A stretch of 64,000 bases of DNA from positions 62,001-126,000 of the forward strand of contig JAUHXU010000002.1 of the NCBI GenBank assembly GCA_030426805.1. The letters run 5' to 3'. The notes beneath the pieces were generated by a model that was given only the letters and a program-made list of their open reading frames with translations, did no database searches and was not told the origin of the DNA. Positions 51,077 through 60,383 of the stretch are shown piece after piece (the first letter of the stretch is position 1; each line of letters begins with the position of its first letter). Origin of the DNA: a bacterium. Its GTDB lineage: Bacteria; Planctomycetota; JAFGQW01. A program made the translations under genes and the position numbers.

Positions 51077-52888
51077 CTACGGGCTGGTGACCCACAGACT
51101 CACGACGTTGGAGATCTGAAACTGCCCGTTCGATTGGTTGAGAGCGAGGGCCTGACAGAACACGTTGTTGTAGCCCAAGCCGGTCGCAAGCGGAATGGGA
51201 ATGGTCGCGGACGCGGAAGCGTCCAGCGTCACCGGCACCGCAAGCGCTGACGGCGGGAGCTGGAAGAGCTGAGTCCCGGCGAGCGCCGCGGTGCGCGCAG
51301 ACGCCAGATAGAGGGCCGCCGGCTGATTGGCGAACGTGATCGGCGCCTGGATGCGAAGTTCGGCGGTCGGATACGGACCTGCGCCGCCGGGCGGTGGCAT
51401 GATCTCAACGCCGCGCGGCGAGAATCGGGTGCTCATCCCGCTGCCGGGACCGGCGTTCCGGATGCCGAGCATGTCGGTCCCGGCGACGACCAACAGGTCC
51501 GTGCCTTGAACCGTTTGCCCCGCCGCCACGGTGATCGTAGTGGCCGTCGATGGGCTGGACTCGACGAACGCCTCGCCGCCGGCATTGAAGAACTCGGTGA
51601 CGAACGGGGTTACACCGGCGCAGCCCGACGCCCCTTGGGACACGTATTCCGGGACGTCCTTGGGCTGGAAGAAGTACCCGGGTGTGGATGCTCCGTTCGG
51701 CGGCTGGTCCACGGGCTCTACGTAGAGGAAGTAGGTGCCGGGGGGTAGGCCGTTGACGGTGAAGACGCCGTTGTCGTATGCCAGGCGGCTCACTCTCGTC
51801 ACTTCGGGGTCTCCGACACGCATCGCGACGAGGTGGGCGCCCGGAACCGGCGTCTGCAGGTTGTTCAGGTAGACCGTGCCACTGATGGCGCCGAGTTGGC
51901 TCGAGAACGCCGCAGTCGGATAGAGATCGCCGATCGCGGCAATGTCGTCGACCTTCAACGTCCGGGCGCTCTTGGCGACGAGGCCGCCCATGGCCGTCGA
52001 CCCGGCGTTGGACGGCACCGTCATGTACGAGATCGTGCAACCGGGCGGCGGACTGTAGATGCTGAGCGTCTGGTTGAACGGCTCTCCTTGTGCGACCGGA
52101 CCCAACGCGGGGAACAGAGATGCCGGACCGCTGTGGACCGAGTCCACGAGCGAATGGCCAAGCCCCGCGAAGTGGCCGAACTCGTGGGTGAGTACGCCTT
52201 GCAGGTCGACGTAGCCGAGGAAAGGGGTGTTGAAGAGGGGGAGGCTGAAGAACTCGGACGGCCTCACGGTCGCGTGCGTCCGCCCCGTTGCCGTGTTTTC
52301 CTCGATGAAGCTCCAGTTGCCGGTGGCCGTGTTCATCGCGATGTCGCAGTCGGTGATAACCCCGGTGGACAGCGTCACCTCGACCTGGCTACGAGCCAGC
52401 GCCACTGCGCCACCGAAAGCAGGCCATGAGGTTGGCGGCTCCCAGAGCGTCACGACGTTGACCCGGTCAGTCCTGTTCATCGTCGTGATGAACGTCGTGG
52501 GAGTCAGAGGAAGGCAGCATGGCGCCGCCATGAGCGTGGGCGTAGTCGAGAGCGCGAAGGTCGAGACCGGCGTCGACGAGCTGGAACCCGGTACCGGGAT
52601 GCTGTTCCACGTCTTCGCAGCGCGGATGGCGCTCTGGAGAGCCGGCATGTCCTCGAGGATCGTGGTGCACGTCCTCAGCGGGTAGCCTGGCGCCGGCCAG
52701 GCAGATCCGGGCCCGGTCACCATGGTCCATTGGATCCCGCCGGCGGGAATCGACGGCCAGCGCTCGATCTTCGTCTGCCCATTGTGGCAGTAGCGTTCGC
52801 CACCGCCCGCGCGTGCGCTCGGAAGCGACACCAAGCTGGCGAGCAGGAACGTCGCGGCCGCGCAGGCCGCGCTTCGGTTGATTCGCAT
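51077..52888 (-). CDS. Secreted matrixin-type metalloprotease with regulatory-like domain and shared tail
   Basis: The 603-residue protein has a signal peptide, then a matrixin-like catalytic domain ending in the zinc motif HEFGHFAGLGH (His235, Glu236, His239, His245), followed downstream by a methionine-containing stretch (SYMTVPSNAGSTAMGGL) that may be the Met-turn. Next comes a carboxypeptidase-regulatory-like domain (about 330-420; ISGTVYLNNLQTPVPGAHLV, GLPPGTYFLYVEP), a linker, and a C-terminal shared module (VTLDASASATIPIP, NVFCQALALNQSNGQ, SNVVSLWVTSP). All four catalytic residues are present, so it is probably an active secreted protease. It is encoded 12 bp after the 52901 gene. Confidence 0.93.
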   Translation of the reverse strand: MRINRSAACAAATFLLASLVSLPSARAGGGERYCHNGQTKIERWPSIPAGGIQWTMVTGPGSAWPAPGYPLRTCTTILEDMPALQSAIRAAKTWNSIPVPGSSSSTPVSTFALSTTPTLMAAPCCLPLTPTTFITTMNRTDRVNVVTLWEPPTSWPAFGGAVALARSQVEVTLSTGVITDCDIAMNTATGNWSFIEENTATGRTHATVRPSEFFSLPLFNTPFLGYVDLQGVLTHEFGHFAGLGHSLVDSVHSGPASLFPALGPVAQGEPFNQTLSIYSPPPGCTISYMTVPSNAGSTAMGGLVAKSARTLKVDDIAAIGDLYPTAAFSSQLGAISGTVYLNNLQTPVPGAHLVAMRVGDPEVTRVSRLAYDNGVFTVNGLPPGTYFLYVEPVDQPPNGASTPGYFFQPKDVPEYVSQGASGCAGVTPFVTEFFNAGGEAFVESSPSTATTITVAAGQTVQGTDLLVVAGTDMLGIRNAGPGSGMSTRFSPRGVEIMPPPGGAGPYPTAELRIQAPITFANQPAALYLASARTAALAGTQLFQLPPSALAVPVTLDASASATIPIPLATGLGYNNVFCQALALNQSNGQFQISNVVSLWVTSP

Positions 52889-52900
52889 CGGTATCTCCCT

Positions 52901-53461
52901 TCAGTTCTTCTTCACGAGTTTGCGAATGTCGCGGAGGAAGTCCTCCGTGCGCTGCTCGGGACCGGCGTGCAGTCCGCGCACGGACTCTCCGTCGATCGAG
53001 TACGTCCCGTGCGAGAGGCCGAGAATCCCGGTTGGCGAGCCCTCGCCGGCGTCCCACAAGAACAGCACGACCTCGTCGCCGACACGAAAGCGCGGGGCCA
53101 TCTTGACCAACGTGCCGCGACCATCGGCGTGCAGGCTGCCCGCGACCACGATCTCGGCGAAGTTGGAGGGCTTCCCTTTCAGCGTGTCGGCGACGTCGAG
53201 CCACACAACGGTCATGTCGATCTCGTTGGGCGTCTTCTGCTCGCGTTGCGCGACGACTCGACCCCTGACGATCCGCGTCGCGCACGAGACGTAGGTCTCG
53301 AGTGACTGCACCGGAATGGTCACCTCGACTCGGGTGCGCGTGTCCGATGCCTGCGGTGTCACGCGGCTCTCGGATGCGGGCCGCGCCCGCGCGGGGATCG
53401 CCGCATAGCCGAGACCAGCGATAAACACAGCGGCAATCAGCCATCTGCTACGAACTTGCAT
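52901..53461 (-). CDS. Secreted partner of the matrixin protease
   Basis: The 186-residue protein has an N-terminal hydrophobic signal (WLIAAVFIAGLGYAAIPARA). Its domain reads ETYVSCATRIVRGRVVAQRE, MTVVWLDVADTLKGKPSNF, IVVAGSLHADGRG and FRVGDEVVLFLWDAG, ending in a basic helix (FLRDIRKLVKKN). I recall similar small proteins next to matrixin genes in other bacteria, but no function is known. It is the first gene of a two-gene operon with the protease; a role as inhibitor, chaperone or co-factor is inference. Confidence 0.82.
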   Translation of the reverse strand: MQVRSRWLIAAVFIAGLGYAAIPARARPASESRVTPQASDTRTRVEVTIPVQSLETYVSCATRIVRGRVVAQREQKTPNEIDMTVVWLDVADTLKGKPSNFAEIVVAGSLHADGRGTLVKMAPRFRVGDEVVLFLWDAGEGSPTGILGLSHGTYSIDGESVRGLHAGPEQRTEDFLRDIRKLVKKN

Positions 53462-53833
53462 GTCCTAACTCCTTTGCGTCAACAGACCGAACTCGCATCG
53501 CACGACGTATGCAAGCGATGCCACACGAGACGACTCGCGTGTACAGGAGAGGACGACACGCCTGTTGGCCCGTCACGGGAATCACGGGAATCGCGTCGCG
53601 CGTGGGTGCCGCGTGTTGGGACGACGTGGAGGGGTGTTGCAAGGTTGGGGCTGCGTTGCTGACGACGATTTCACCCGTCCTAGTGGCGATGATCTCGAGC
53701 CGAGCGGGTCCCGGATGCGGGAGCGCTGCGCAGCTCGTCGCATTCATGCGACCGGAAACGATCGTCGTCGACGGACAGTTCAGGGTAGGATGCGAGCGAG
53801 TCCGAGTTCTGGATACCGAAGGGGTGATGACCG
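53462..53833. other. 372-bp divergent intergenic region
   Basis: The gap lies between the matrixin operon (minus) and a propeller gene (plus). TAGGAT at 53786-53791 may be the plus-strand -10 box. A 9-bp tandem repeat CACGGGAAT occurs at 53574-53591. No gene or RNA was recognised. Confidence 0.45.
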
Positions 53834-55120
53834 ATGCGAACGACGGCCACCATCTTGATCGCCGCACTTCTGGTTGCAGGTGCCGAGTGTTGTCGCGCCC
53901 AGGAGTATCAGGACGGCTGGTTCCTCACCGGTCGTGTCGGACCTCGCTTGCTGCACGTCGACAATGCCGGGAGCGTTACGACGATCCTCGGCGCGAACGC
54001 GCTTCCCTCCTCGGCAGAGGCGGTGTCCATGACGATGAACGCCGACAACGACTCGGTTCTGGTGTGTTACTGGGCGCCCGCCAACGGCGACACCGGGTTG
54101 GCCGTCGTCGATCGGATCGGCACGATCCGCGCGACGTGGAATGCGAATGGGCGAGGCCCCGTCTGGGGCGTCGCGCTCGATCAGGACGGGAACTACATCG
54201 TGTGCGTCGCAACCGGTCCCGCGGGTCCTGCCCTGCTCAGGCTGGATCCGACCAGCCGGGTCACGACGTTGGCGACGGGAGACCTCCTCAGGGAGCCGTC
54301 TGCCGTGCTCGTCGACGCGACGAGTGGTGACTACCTCGTTGCTCTCCGCGGCACGTCGCCACGCCTCGTGCGGGTTCCGCGGGCCGGTGGAACACCGGTT
54401 GCCCTCACGAGTTTCCCGATGCAGCCCGGATACCAGATCTCGCAGGGGCTGACGCGGGGAGACGTCTACGTGACGACAGGCGGCGCGTCTACGCAGCCTG
54501 CGAACGTGATGATCGTTCGAAACGGCGCATACCTGGGGAACATCTTCGGAACGTCCTCCGGGTTCGGGAACACAGCTGTCCATGTCGGCAGATCGAGCGA
54601 TCGATTCGTGAAAGGCGCGTTCGCCTCCGAGCGTGGCGGTGGCATCACGTGGCTCTCCAGCCATCCGTTCCGATCGGGGATTCAGCGGGGCATCGCGTCG
54701 ATTGCGGGATTCTCGACGACGCACGTGATCCCGGATCGGTCGCGAACCGTGTCGACTGCCCGCAGCGGACCGAGTCAGTGGGCGGTCGCGTTGCACTACC
54801 CTGCGGATGCACGACTGAGCTATCTGCTCGCGCTCTCTCTGCTTCCACCGAGTCCGTCGCAGCCGCTGTCGGATCTGAGGAGGCTCGCGTTTCGGCCGGA
54901 CTCGTTGACGCTGGCAACGTTGGCCGGCGCATTCGATTCGTTGATTCGTCAACGCACCGGAGTGCTGGATGGATCGGGGCGTGCCGCGGCGACCATCGAT
55001 GTGCGCGCGATCGCACAAGTGGCCAGCGGAGTCACCGTGTGGATTCAGGCAATCACGCTCGATCCGGCCGCACCCCTTGGAATTCGCACCATCTTCGAGC
55101 CGGTCCCGCTCGTCTTGTAG
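53834..55120 (+). CDS. Secreted propeller-like protein with shared tail
   Basis: ATG 53834 has GAAGGGG upstream and a signal peptide ends near CRAQ. The 428-residue protein has blade-like blocks (LLHVDNAGSVTTILG, TGLAVVDRIGTIRATWN, GVALDQDGNYIVCVATG, LLRLDPTSRVTTLATGD, GDYLVALRGTSPRLVRVP). The tail is TGVLDGSGRAAATIDVR, VTVWIQAITLDPAAPLG, PVPLVL. It resembles the genes at 23981 and 40606 in plan and probably arose by duplication. Function unknown. Confidence 0.88.
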   Translation: MRTTATILIAALLVAGAECCRAQEYQDGWFLTGRVGPRLLHVDNAGSVTTILGANALPSSAEAVSMTMNADNDSVLVCYWAPANGDTGLAVVDRIGTIRATWNANGRGPVWGVALDQDGNYIVCVATGPAGPALLRLDPTSRVTTLATGDLLREPSAVLVDATSGDYLVALRGTSPRLVRVPRAGGTPVALTSFPMQPGYQISQGLTRGDVYVTTGGASTQPANVMIVRNGAYLGNIFGTSSGFGNTAVHVGRSSDRFVKGAFASERGGGITWLSSHPFRSGIQRGIASIAGFSTTHVIPDRSRTVSTARSGPSQWAVALHYPADARLSYLLALSLLPPSPSQPLSDLRRLAFRPDSLTLATLAGAFDSLIRQRTGVLDGSGRAAATIDVRAIAQVASGVTVWIQAITLDPAAPLGIRTIFEPVPLVL

Positions 55121-55261
55121 CCCTGTCGCCGCCAGGACACGAGGCCAGAGTCGTGTTGACACGGCGCTTGTGAGAACTCCGCTCCAGAAGTTGCGTGACG
55201 AAGCCGGCGAGTCGGCGTCATGGGTACGGGGAGAAGAAGACGTCCACGCGAGGAGGACTCG

Positions 55262-56899
55262 ATGTACCGTATGGCCTCTGCCGTGGCCTTGTTTCTCGCG
55301 GTCGTGCACCACGCCGACCCCCAGAGTCCGCGGCTCCTGAAGGACATTGTCCCGGGGACTGGCGGGAGCTACCCCTCGCAGTTCACAGAATTGCCCTCCA
55401 CCACTGTCTTCCGTGCTTTTACAGGCAACGGGTTCGCGCTTTGGAGAACCGACGGTAGCGGCCCCGGCACGACGATCCTCGCGGTTTTTCCCAGCGACAA
55501 TCGGGCGATTCCGAACTCGATCGTGCGTCTCGGCCAAAAGGCCTGGTTCTTTCGCGACGGCCTCGGACCGGAGTTCACCCAACTGTGGGAGTGCGACGGG
55601 ACGGCGGCTGGGACCCGGCCTGTCGGAGTGATCCAGGATCTCGTGGTCACCGCCAGTCCGATCGCAGCTGGCGACTACATCTATTTCCAAGGCCGTCATG
55701 CCACCAAGGGCTGGGACCTCTGGCGCACGGACGGAACGGTTCAGGGCACGATTCTCTTGCGTGACTTCAATGAACCGAGCACCGGCGCAGGCCTCTACGT
55801 TGCGGCCGGGAGCGACTTGATCTTCAGTATCAGGGATCTGCCGATCGGCCTCGAACTGTGGAAGTCCGACGGAACCGCAGCGGGCACGAGACTGGTCAAG
55901 GAGATCAGGCCGGGTGTGCAGGACGGCGTGAAGCCTCAGTTCCTGAGGCTAGGCGACAGCGTCTTCTTTGCTGGGCGAGACGCGGACGAGTGGGCGTTGT
56001 GGCGCACCGACGGGACTGCGGCTGGAACGACGGTCCACAAGTCGTTCGGGGGTGGGGCGAACGTCGTCAACAACCTCGTCAACGTGTCCGGCGACTACGT
56101 CTATTGGTATACCACTGCGTCACCCGCAGGCCTTTATGCAGTGCATCGCCGCACCGCCGTCGCAACGAGAGTCAGCGCAAGTCGCTCGTATGCCTCGCAG
56201 GCGTTCAAGGGCGGACTGCTGTTCACTCTCCTGTCGGGGGAGCCTTGGTTCACCGATGGGACCGCAAGCGGCACGGTGCGATTGTCGGTCAACACGACGA
56301 GCATCTCTTCGCGAACCGGGATCGTCCCGACGGGCTCGCGGTTCGCCTATTTCGAGGACCGACTGTCTGGCCCATGGCTGACGGACGGAACGGCTGCGGG
56401 TACCCGCGAGCTTCTCCCGATGATGACCCGCAGTCGGGAACTCGCTCTGTGCCACGGCAGACTCTACTTCAGTGGCTGGGGCTCCAGTGGACCGGAACCT
56501 TGGGTCGTCGACCTCGGGGCGAGCTCCGCGGCACGGGGGACCGGGCTCGGCATCAGGACGCGTATCCCCGATCTTGCGGTATCCGACCCCGTCATCGGTC
56601 GCTCGGTGACCGTCTCCGTCGACAACACGCTGGCCGGCGCATGGGTCACCATCGGTCTTGACCTCGACCTGAACCAGCCATTTCGAGTGGCGTCCCATGC
56701 ATGGATCCACGTGGGACCGCCGTCCCTCGTCTTCCTTCACGGACGTGCGGCCGGACGCCGATACACCTCGACGCTCGGTGTGCCGAACGACGCTCGCTTG
56801 AGCGGGCTCCCGATTGTCTGGCAGGCGCTGCTGATCGGAACCGGCGCAGCTCGCGGATTCGAGCTCACCAACGCCGTGATCACCTACGCGGGTGGTTGA
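55262..56899 (+). CDS. Secreted ELWxxDGT-repeat protein with shared tail
   Basis: ATG 55262 follows GAGGAGG; the signal peptide is short (MASAVALFLAVVHHA). The 545-residue protein has about seven ELWxxDGT repeats, for example ALWRTDGSGPGTT, DLWRTDGTVQGT, ELWKSDGTAAGTRLV, ALWRTDGTAAGTTV and PWLTDGTAAGTREL, each forming a blade-like unit. The last 110 residues (TRIPDLAVSDPVIGRSVTVS, LSGLPIVWQALLIGTGAARG, LTNAVITYAGG) are a divergent shared module. Such proteins are extracellular; the ligand is unknown. Confidence 0.9.
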   Translation: MYRMASAVALFLAVVHHADPQSPRLLKDIVPGTGGSYPSQFTELPSTTVFRAFTGNGFALWRTDGSGPGTTILAVFPSDNRAIPNSIVRLGQKAWFFRDGLGPEFTQLWECDGTAAGTRPVGVIQDLVVTASPIAAGDYIYFQGRHATKGWDLWRTDGTVQGTILLRDFNEPSTGAGLYVAAGSDLIFSIRDLPIGLELWKSDGTAAGTRLVKEIRPGVQDGVKPQFLRLGDSVFFAGRDADEWALWRTDGTAAGTTVHKSFGGGANVVNNLVNVSGDYVYWYTTASPAGLYAVHRRTAVATRVSASRSYASQAFKGGLLFTLLSGEPWFTDGTASGTVRLSVNTTSISSRTGIVPTGSRFAYFEDRLSGPWLTDGTAAGTRELLPMMTRSRELALCHGRLYFSGWGSSGPEPWVVDLGASSAARGTGLGIRTRIPDLAVSDPVIGRSVTVSVDNTLAGAWVTIGLDLDLNQPFRVASHAWIHVGPPSLVFLHGRAAGRRYTSTLGVPNDARLSGLPIVWQALLIGTGAARGFELTNAVITYAGG

Positions 56900-56980
56900 T
56901 TCACCGGTGTGACGATCGCTCCGCAGTGTAGCGACACTCCCGTGAACCGAAGGACTCGGCCAAGCCGCGACCAGCACTCG

Positions 56981-59188
56981 CTATCCCCCGGCCGTCAGCT
57001 CTTTCACGTAGTCGGTGAACTTCTGCTGGAGCTTCGGCAGCATCGCCTTCGGGAACACCGAGCGAAGCGTCTTTCGCAGCGGCACCTGAGCCTGGAGTTG
57101 CGTGAACAGCTTGTCGACCAACGGGCGATACTCCGAGTCGCCGTGGCGTAGGAAGTGCACCAAGGCCCACGCCTGTGCATAGTTTCGGTCGGGCTTCGCG
57201 TAGAACTTCGTGTATCCCATGAAGAGGAATTCCTCGAGCGGCAGGGGGCGGGTCCGCGCATTGCGAAGCGTTTCGAGATGGTCCTCGCGGACCTTCCCGG
57301 TGCGCCACCGACCGTTCGAGTACTCGGCCGTCTCGTAGTACTCGGCGTGCCCCTCGTCGAACCAGCTCGGCGAGTTCGGCAGCACGCGCGCGAGGTATTG
57401 ATGGAATCCCTCGTGGCGAACGGTCCGCATCATCGCGTCACGGTTCGACAGGTTCCAGATCAGCAGCTGCTTCACATAGTCACTATAGAGGCCGGCGGTG
57501 TGCTGCTGCGCATCCCCGAACAGGTCCTTCGTGTATGCGAGGTAGCCGGCCTCGCCCGAGAACAGATAGACGCGGAACCGCTCCGTCGTGCGTGCCGCCG
57601 CCTCCAGGTGCACGTTGTAACAACGGTACGCCGCCTCCAGTGTCTTCGCAGCTTCGACGCAGGTCTTTCGGTCGATGTCCGAGTAGACGTGGTAGTGCCG
57701 CGACTTCGACTCGTATGTGCGGCTCCAGCTCGGTCCGTCGACCGCCTTTGCGATCGATCGGTGCATCGACTCGACGACCTTCTTCTCCTGCGCGGACGCG
57801 AAACTCATCGCACGTACGCTGGCCTTCTTCGCATCGGCGAAGCGTCCGCTGAGCATCAGCATCTGAGCGAGCGAGAACTGCACTTCGACGTTGCGTGGGT
57901 GCTCGGCGCCGAGGCGTTCGTACAGTGCGAGCGCGGGCGCGCGCTGACCGGCTCCTTCCAGGCTGTCGGCGAGCAGGACTTGCCCCGGCAGGAACGCTTT
58001 CTGCTCGGCAATCCGCTTGGCGTGCGGCAGTGCGGCGTCGTACTGCTCGAGCCCGACAAGGCAGAGCGCGAGCAAGTAGGAGCGGGTCGGCTGCGGAATT
58101 CGCTCCTCGTCCTGGCGCTCGATGAACTCGACGGTCTTGGAGTACTTCTCGCGGCGGAGCAACCGCTCGACGCGCCCGATGAAGTACTGCTGCCGCTCGG
58201 TGAATCGGTTCGGGTAGGTGTCACTGCTCGACGTCGTGGGGGCCGCACCGGACGCCTTCTTCGTCGCCGTCTCGAACAGCCACGCGGGGAGCTTCGCCCT
58301 CGGGTCGTAGGTCTTGTCGAACTCGCGTCGTTTGTCGTCGAGTGACTTGTCGATCAACCCTTGCAACCACGCGGGCTCCGCGGTCCCCTCGATGATCAAC
58401 TCCGTGAACGAGCCGATGTCCGCAATCCCGACGTAGCCGAAGTGCTCCTTCGGCTTCTTGCCCTTCAGCAACGACCGGTTGTTGTACGACGCGCGCACCG
58501 ACGTCTTCGCGACCTTGACCTTCAGCAGGAACGGTCGACCGGTCTTCGCGAGCGTAGTCTCCTTTTCGTCGACGACCGCACTCGGGCCGTCCTTCGACAC
58601 GTCGACCATTCGGGCGGGCATCCAGCGGTCCATCGCTCCGTCGGTGGCTTGCCCGAACCCGAACATGCAGTAGAAGCCGTTCTTCGAGTCGGAGCAAACG
58701 AGGATCGTCGGCGAGCCCTTCTTGCCGAGAATCGACGGGTAGCTGTCGCCGCGAACCGAAACCGTGTGCGGTCCGGCCATTCGCATCGGGTGAATCGTCG
58801 AGCGCTCGCCCTTCTCGAAGTCCTTCATCGTGTCCGGCGTGTAGCGGAGCTTGATCTGCCCGGTGGACGGGTTCCAGGACAGGAGGTCGCCGGAGATCAA
58901 CGTCGTCGGCTCGGGGTCTCCGACGGACATCCGAAAACTGCAGCGCTTGTGCAGCTCGATCAACTCGGCGGCTCGCAGGCGGGCACTCGGTTGCCCTTCG
59001 TGCTGTGTGAGCGTGCGCTCGACCCTCGCCAGCGCGGCTTTCCACTTGCCGGTCGTCATGAGCTTGCGGATCTGTTGCACCCGGCGTTCCAAGCCGTCGG
59101 GATCGTCCGCCGGGGTCTGGGGAACGACAGTCCCCGAGAGCGCGACAAGCGCGAGTACAACGCTCCCGATACGATGTTGGCCGAACAT
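56981..59188 (-). CDS. Large secreted DUF1570-like peptidase with TPR repeats
   Basis: The 735-residue protein has a signal peptide, a short helical repeat (30-80), a beta domain with WNPSTGQIKLRY (about 95-280), TPR-like repeats (330-480) and a peptidase-MA/DUF1570 domain from about 500. The zinc motif is intact: RTVRHEGFHQYLAR (His592, Glu593, His596) and WFDEGHAEYYE (Glu612) completes the site. It is therefore probably an active metallopeptidase, unlike its relative at 35648. It converges on the ELWxxDGT gene. Confidence 0.86.
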   Translation of the reverse strand: MFGQHRIGSVVLALVALSGTVVPQTPADDPDGLERRVQQIRKLMTTGKWKAALARVERTLTQHEGQPSARLRAAELIELHKRCSFRMSVGDPEPTTLISGDLLSWNPSTGQIKLRYTPDTMKDFEKGERSTIHPMRMAGPHTVSVRGDSYPSILGKKGSPTILVCSDSKNGFYCMFGFGQATDGAMDRWMPARMVDVSKDGPSAVVDEKETTLAKTGRPFLLKVKVAKTSVRASYNNRSLLKGKKPKEHFGYVGIADIGSFTELIIEGTAEPAWLQGLIDKSLDDKRREFDKTYDPRAKLPAWLFETATKKASGAAPTTSSSDTYPNRFTERQQYFIGRVERLLRREKYSKTVEFIERQDEERIPQPTRSYLLALCLVGLEQYDAALPHAKRIAEQKAFLPGQVLLADSLEGAGQRAPALALYERLGAEHPRNVEVQFSLAQMLMLSGRFADAKKASVRAMSFASAQEKKVVESMHRSIAKAVDGPSWSRTYESKSRHYHVYSDIDRKTCVEAAKTLEAAYRCYNVHLEAAARTTERFRVYLFSGEAGYLAYTKDLFGDAQQHTAGLYSDYVKQLLIWNLSNRDAMMRTVRHEGFHQYLARVLPNSPSWFDEGHAEYYETAEYSNGRWRTGKVREDHLETLRNARTRPLPLEEFLFMGYTKFYAKPDRNYAQAWALVHFLRHGDSEYRPLVDKLFTQLQAQVPLRKTLRSVFPKAMLPKLQQKFTDYVKELTAGG

Positions 59189-59551
59189 CTGTTTCTCCCC
59201 GATGGGACCCGTCTTGGATGACGTGTTGTTTGCAACTCGGAGCGCCGCCCGTATCGGCGGCCGAGTGCACGTCTGTTCCGACGGTATCCGAGCCCCTTGG
59301 GCGCGTCAATGCGGCGGGATACGAGTCTGCCGGAGCGTCTCGAGGAGCCTCCGGAACCGCAACGCATTGTACTCGGCCTGGGCGGGCCGGAGGCGGCCAC
59401 CGTGCCGCTGTCGCTCGATCGTGCACGCGAGCCGAATCACTATCGGCACAGCGGTTGCGTATGGGGGCAACCGAGGTGGGGCGGGATCCGCTCACGCATT
59501 CGACTTGCCTCGAGCTGGTCGAGAACAAGAGCTCGAGGAGGAGTGACGGCG
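59189..59551. other. 363-bp intergenic region
   Basis: Nothing convincing was seen. Open frames here are Arg-rich and lack ribosome binding sites. The region lies between a minus-strand peptidase gene and a plus-strand small secreted protein, so it should contain both promoters. Confidence 0.4.
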
Positions 59552-59833
59552 ATGCGTCGTTGGGTGTTGTTTCTCGCGCTGGTGACGCTGAGTGCGACGG
59601 TCGCCGCAGGCGTCTCGTGCGACGAAGACCTCGGTCGGCACGAGGTCACGGAGGCACGCGAGCGACCGGTGATTCGCACACGGGTTCGAGTCCTCGAGAT
59701 AGAGTGGCTCCCCGAGTTCGCTGGGGAGAACCCGGCCGAAGTGAGTCGCGAATGCGGCTCGGAACGACCAAAGCTCCGCGCGCGTCCGCCGCTTCGGATG
59801 CTTGGACCGTTGCGATTTCCGGCGTCAAATTGA
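59552..59833 (+). CDS. Small secreted protein
   Basis: ATG 59552 has GAGGAGG nine bases upstream, and a clear signal peptide follows (MRRWVLFLALVTLSATVAAG). The 93-residue product has two Cys in the mature part (VSCDEDLGR, SRECGSERP), a strand RTRVRVLEIEWLPEF and a basic end. No family was recognised. A longer in-frame start at 59297 has no ribosome binding site. Confidence 0.65.
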   Translation: MRRWVLFLALVTLSATVAAGVSCDEDLGRHEVTEARERPVIRTRVRVLEIEWLPEFAGENPAEVSRECGSERPKLRARPPLRMLGPLRFPASN

Positions 59834-59902
59834 AGAAAGCGCCAATCCTCGAGACGGGTCGGCATGGCGCACGGTCCGCTCGACTTCCACATCCCGTGGC
59901 TC

Positions 59903-59986
59903 GATCGGCTGGCCCCTACGTTCCGGCCTGCTGGCATGTGATTTGTGGAGAGCCAAGAGGAGGCAGGAGTCCTGCCCGGGCGTGCC
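59903..59986 (+). repeat. 84-bp leader element, copy A (upstream of CsbD)
   Basis: This 84-bp segment matches, without gaps and at about 64 of 84 positions by eye, the reverse complement of 61273-61356. Identical cores are GGCATGTGATTTGTG and GAGGAGGCAGGAG; a small hairpin GGCAG-N5-CTGCC follows the second core. It ends 46 bases before the CsbD start. Confidence 0.75.
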
Positions 59987-60032
59987 CGACGGCCGCCATC
60001 GCTCGCACCCAAGCTATCGAAAGTAGAGAACC

Positions 60033-60218
60033 ATGAGTAACTCAGAAGGCAAGAAGGACCGCGCCGAAGGCAAGGCGAAGCAGACCGAAGGAAAGATCAA
60101 GGACGCGGCCGGCTCGTTGACGGACGATGCCAGCCTTCAGGCCGAAGGCAAGGCGAAGAAAGCCGAAGGCAAGGCTCAGGAGAAGCTCGGCGAAGCCAAG
60201 GAGAAGCTGAGCGATTAG
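60033..60218 (+). CDS. CsbD family stress protein (second copy)
   Basis: The 61-residue protein is a short, very charged CsbD: MSNSEGKKDRAEGKAKQTEG, KIKDAAGSLTDDASLQAEG, AQEKLGEAKEKLSD. It has an internal KAEGKA-type repeat and lacks the WDxxKGxWKQ start of the copy at 32376, so the two belong to different branches. It is cytoplasmic and probably stress-induced. A candidate regulatory leader element lies just upstream. Confidence 0.93.
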   Translation: MSNSEGKKDRAEGKAKQTEGKIKDAAGSLTDDASLQAEGKAKKAEGKAQEKLGEAKEKLSD

Positions 60219-60383
60219 CAGGAGCGCACCTTGTCGCGCCACTGTGATCGCCCGCCGCGGATTCCGCTGCGAGGTTCGCGCTGTGCGCGGCACGGACGTC
60301 GGTCCGGAGTAGGAGGATCGCCAACGCACTTGGCGGCTATCCCGAGGCTGCCGACCGGCGACGCCTCGACGGACGGACCCCGC

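Noticed and set aside
59189..59551. Plus-strand frames in the gap after the large peptidase gene
   Set aside because: They are Arg-rich, lack ribosome binding sites and show no signal peptide before 59552.
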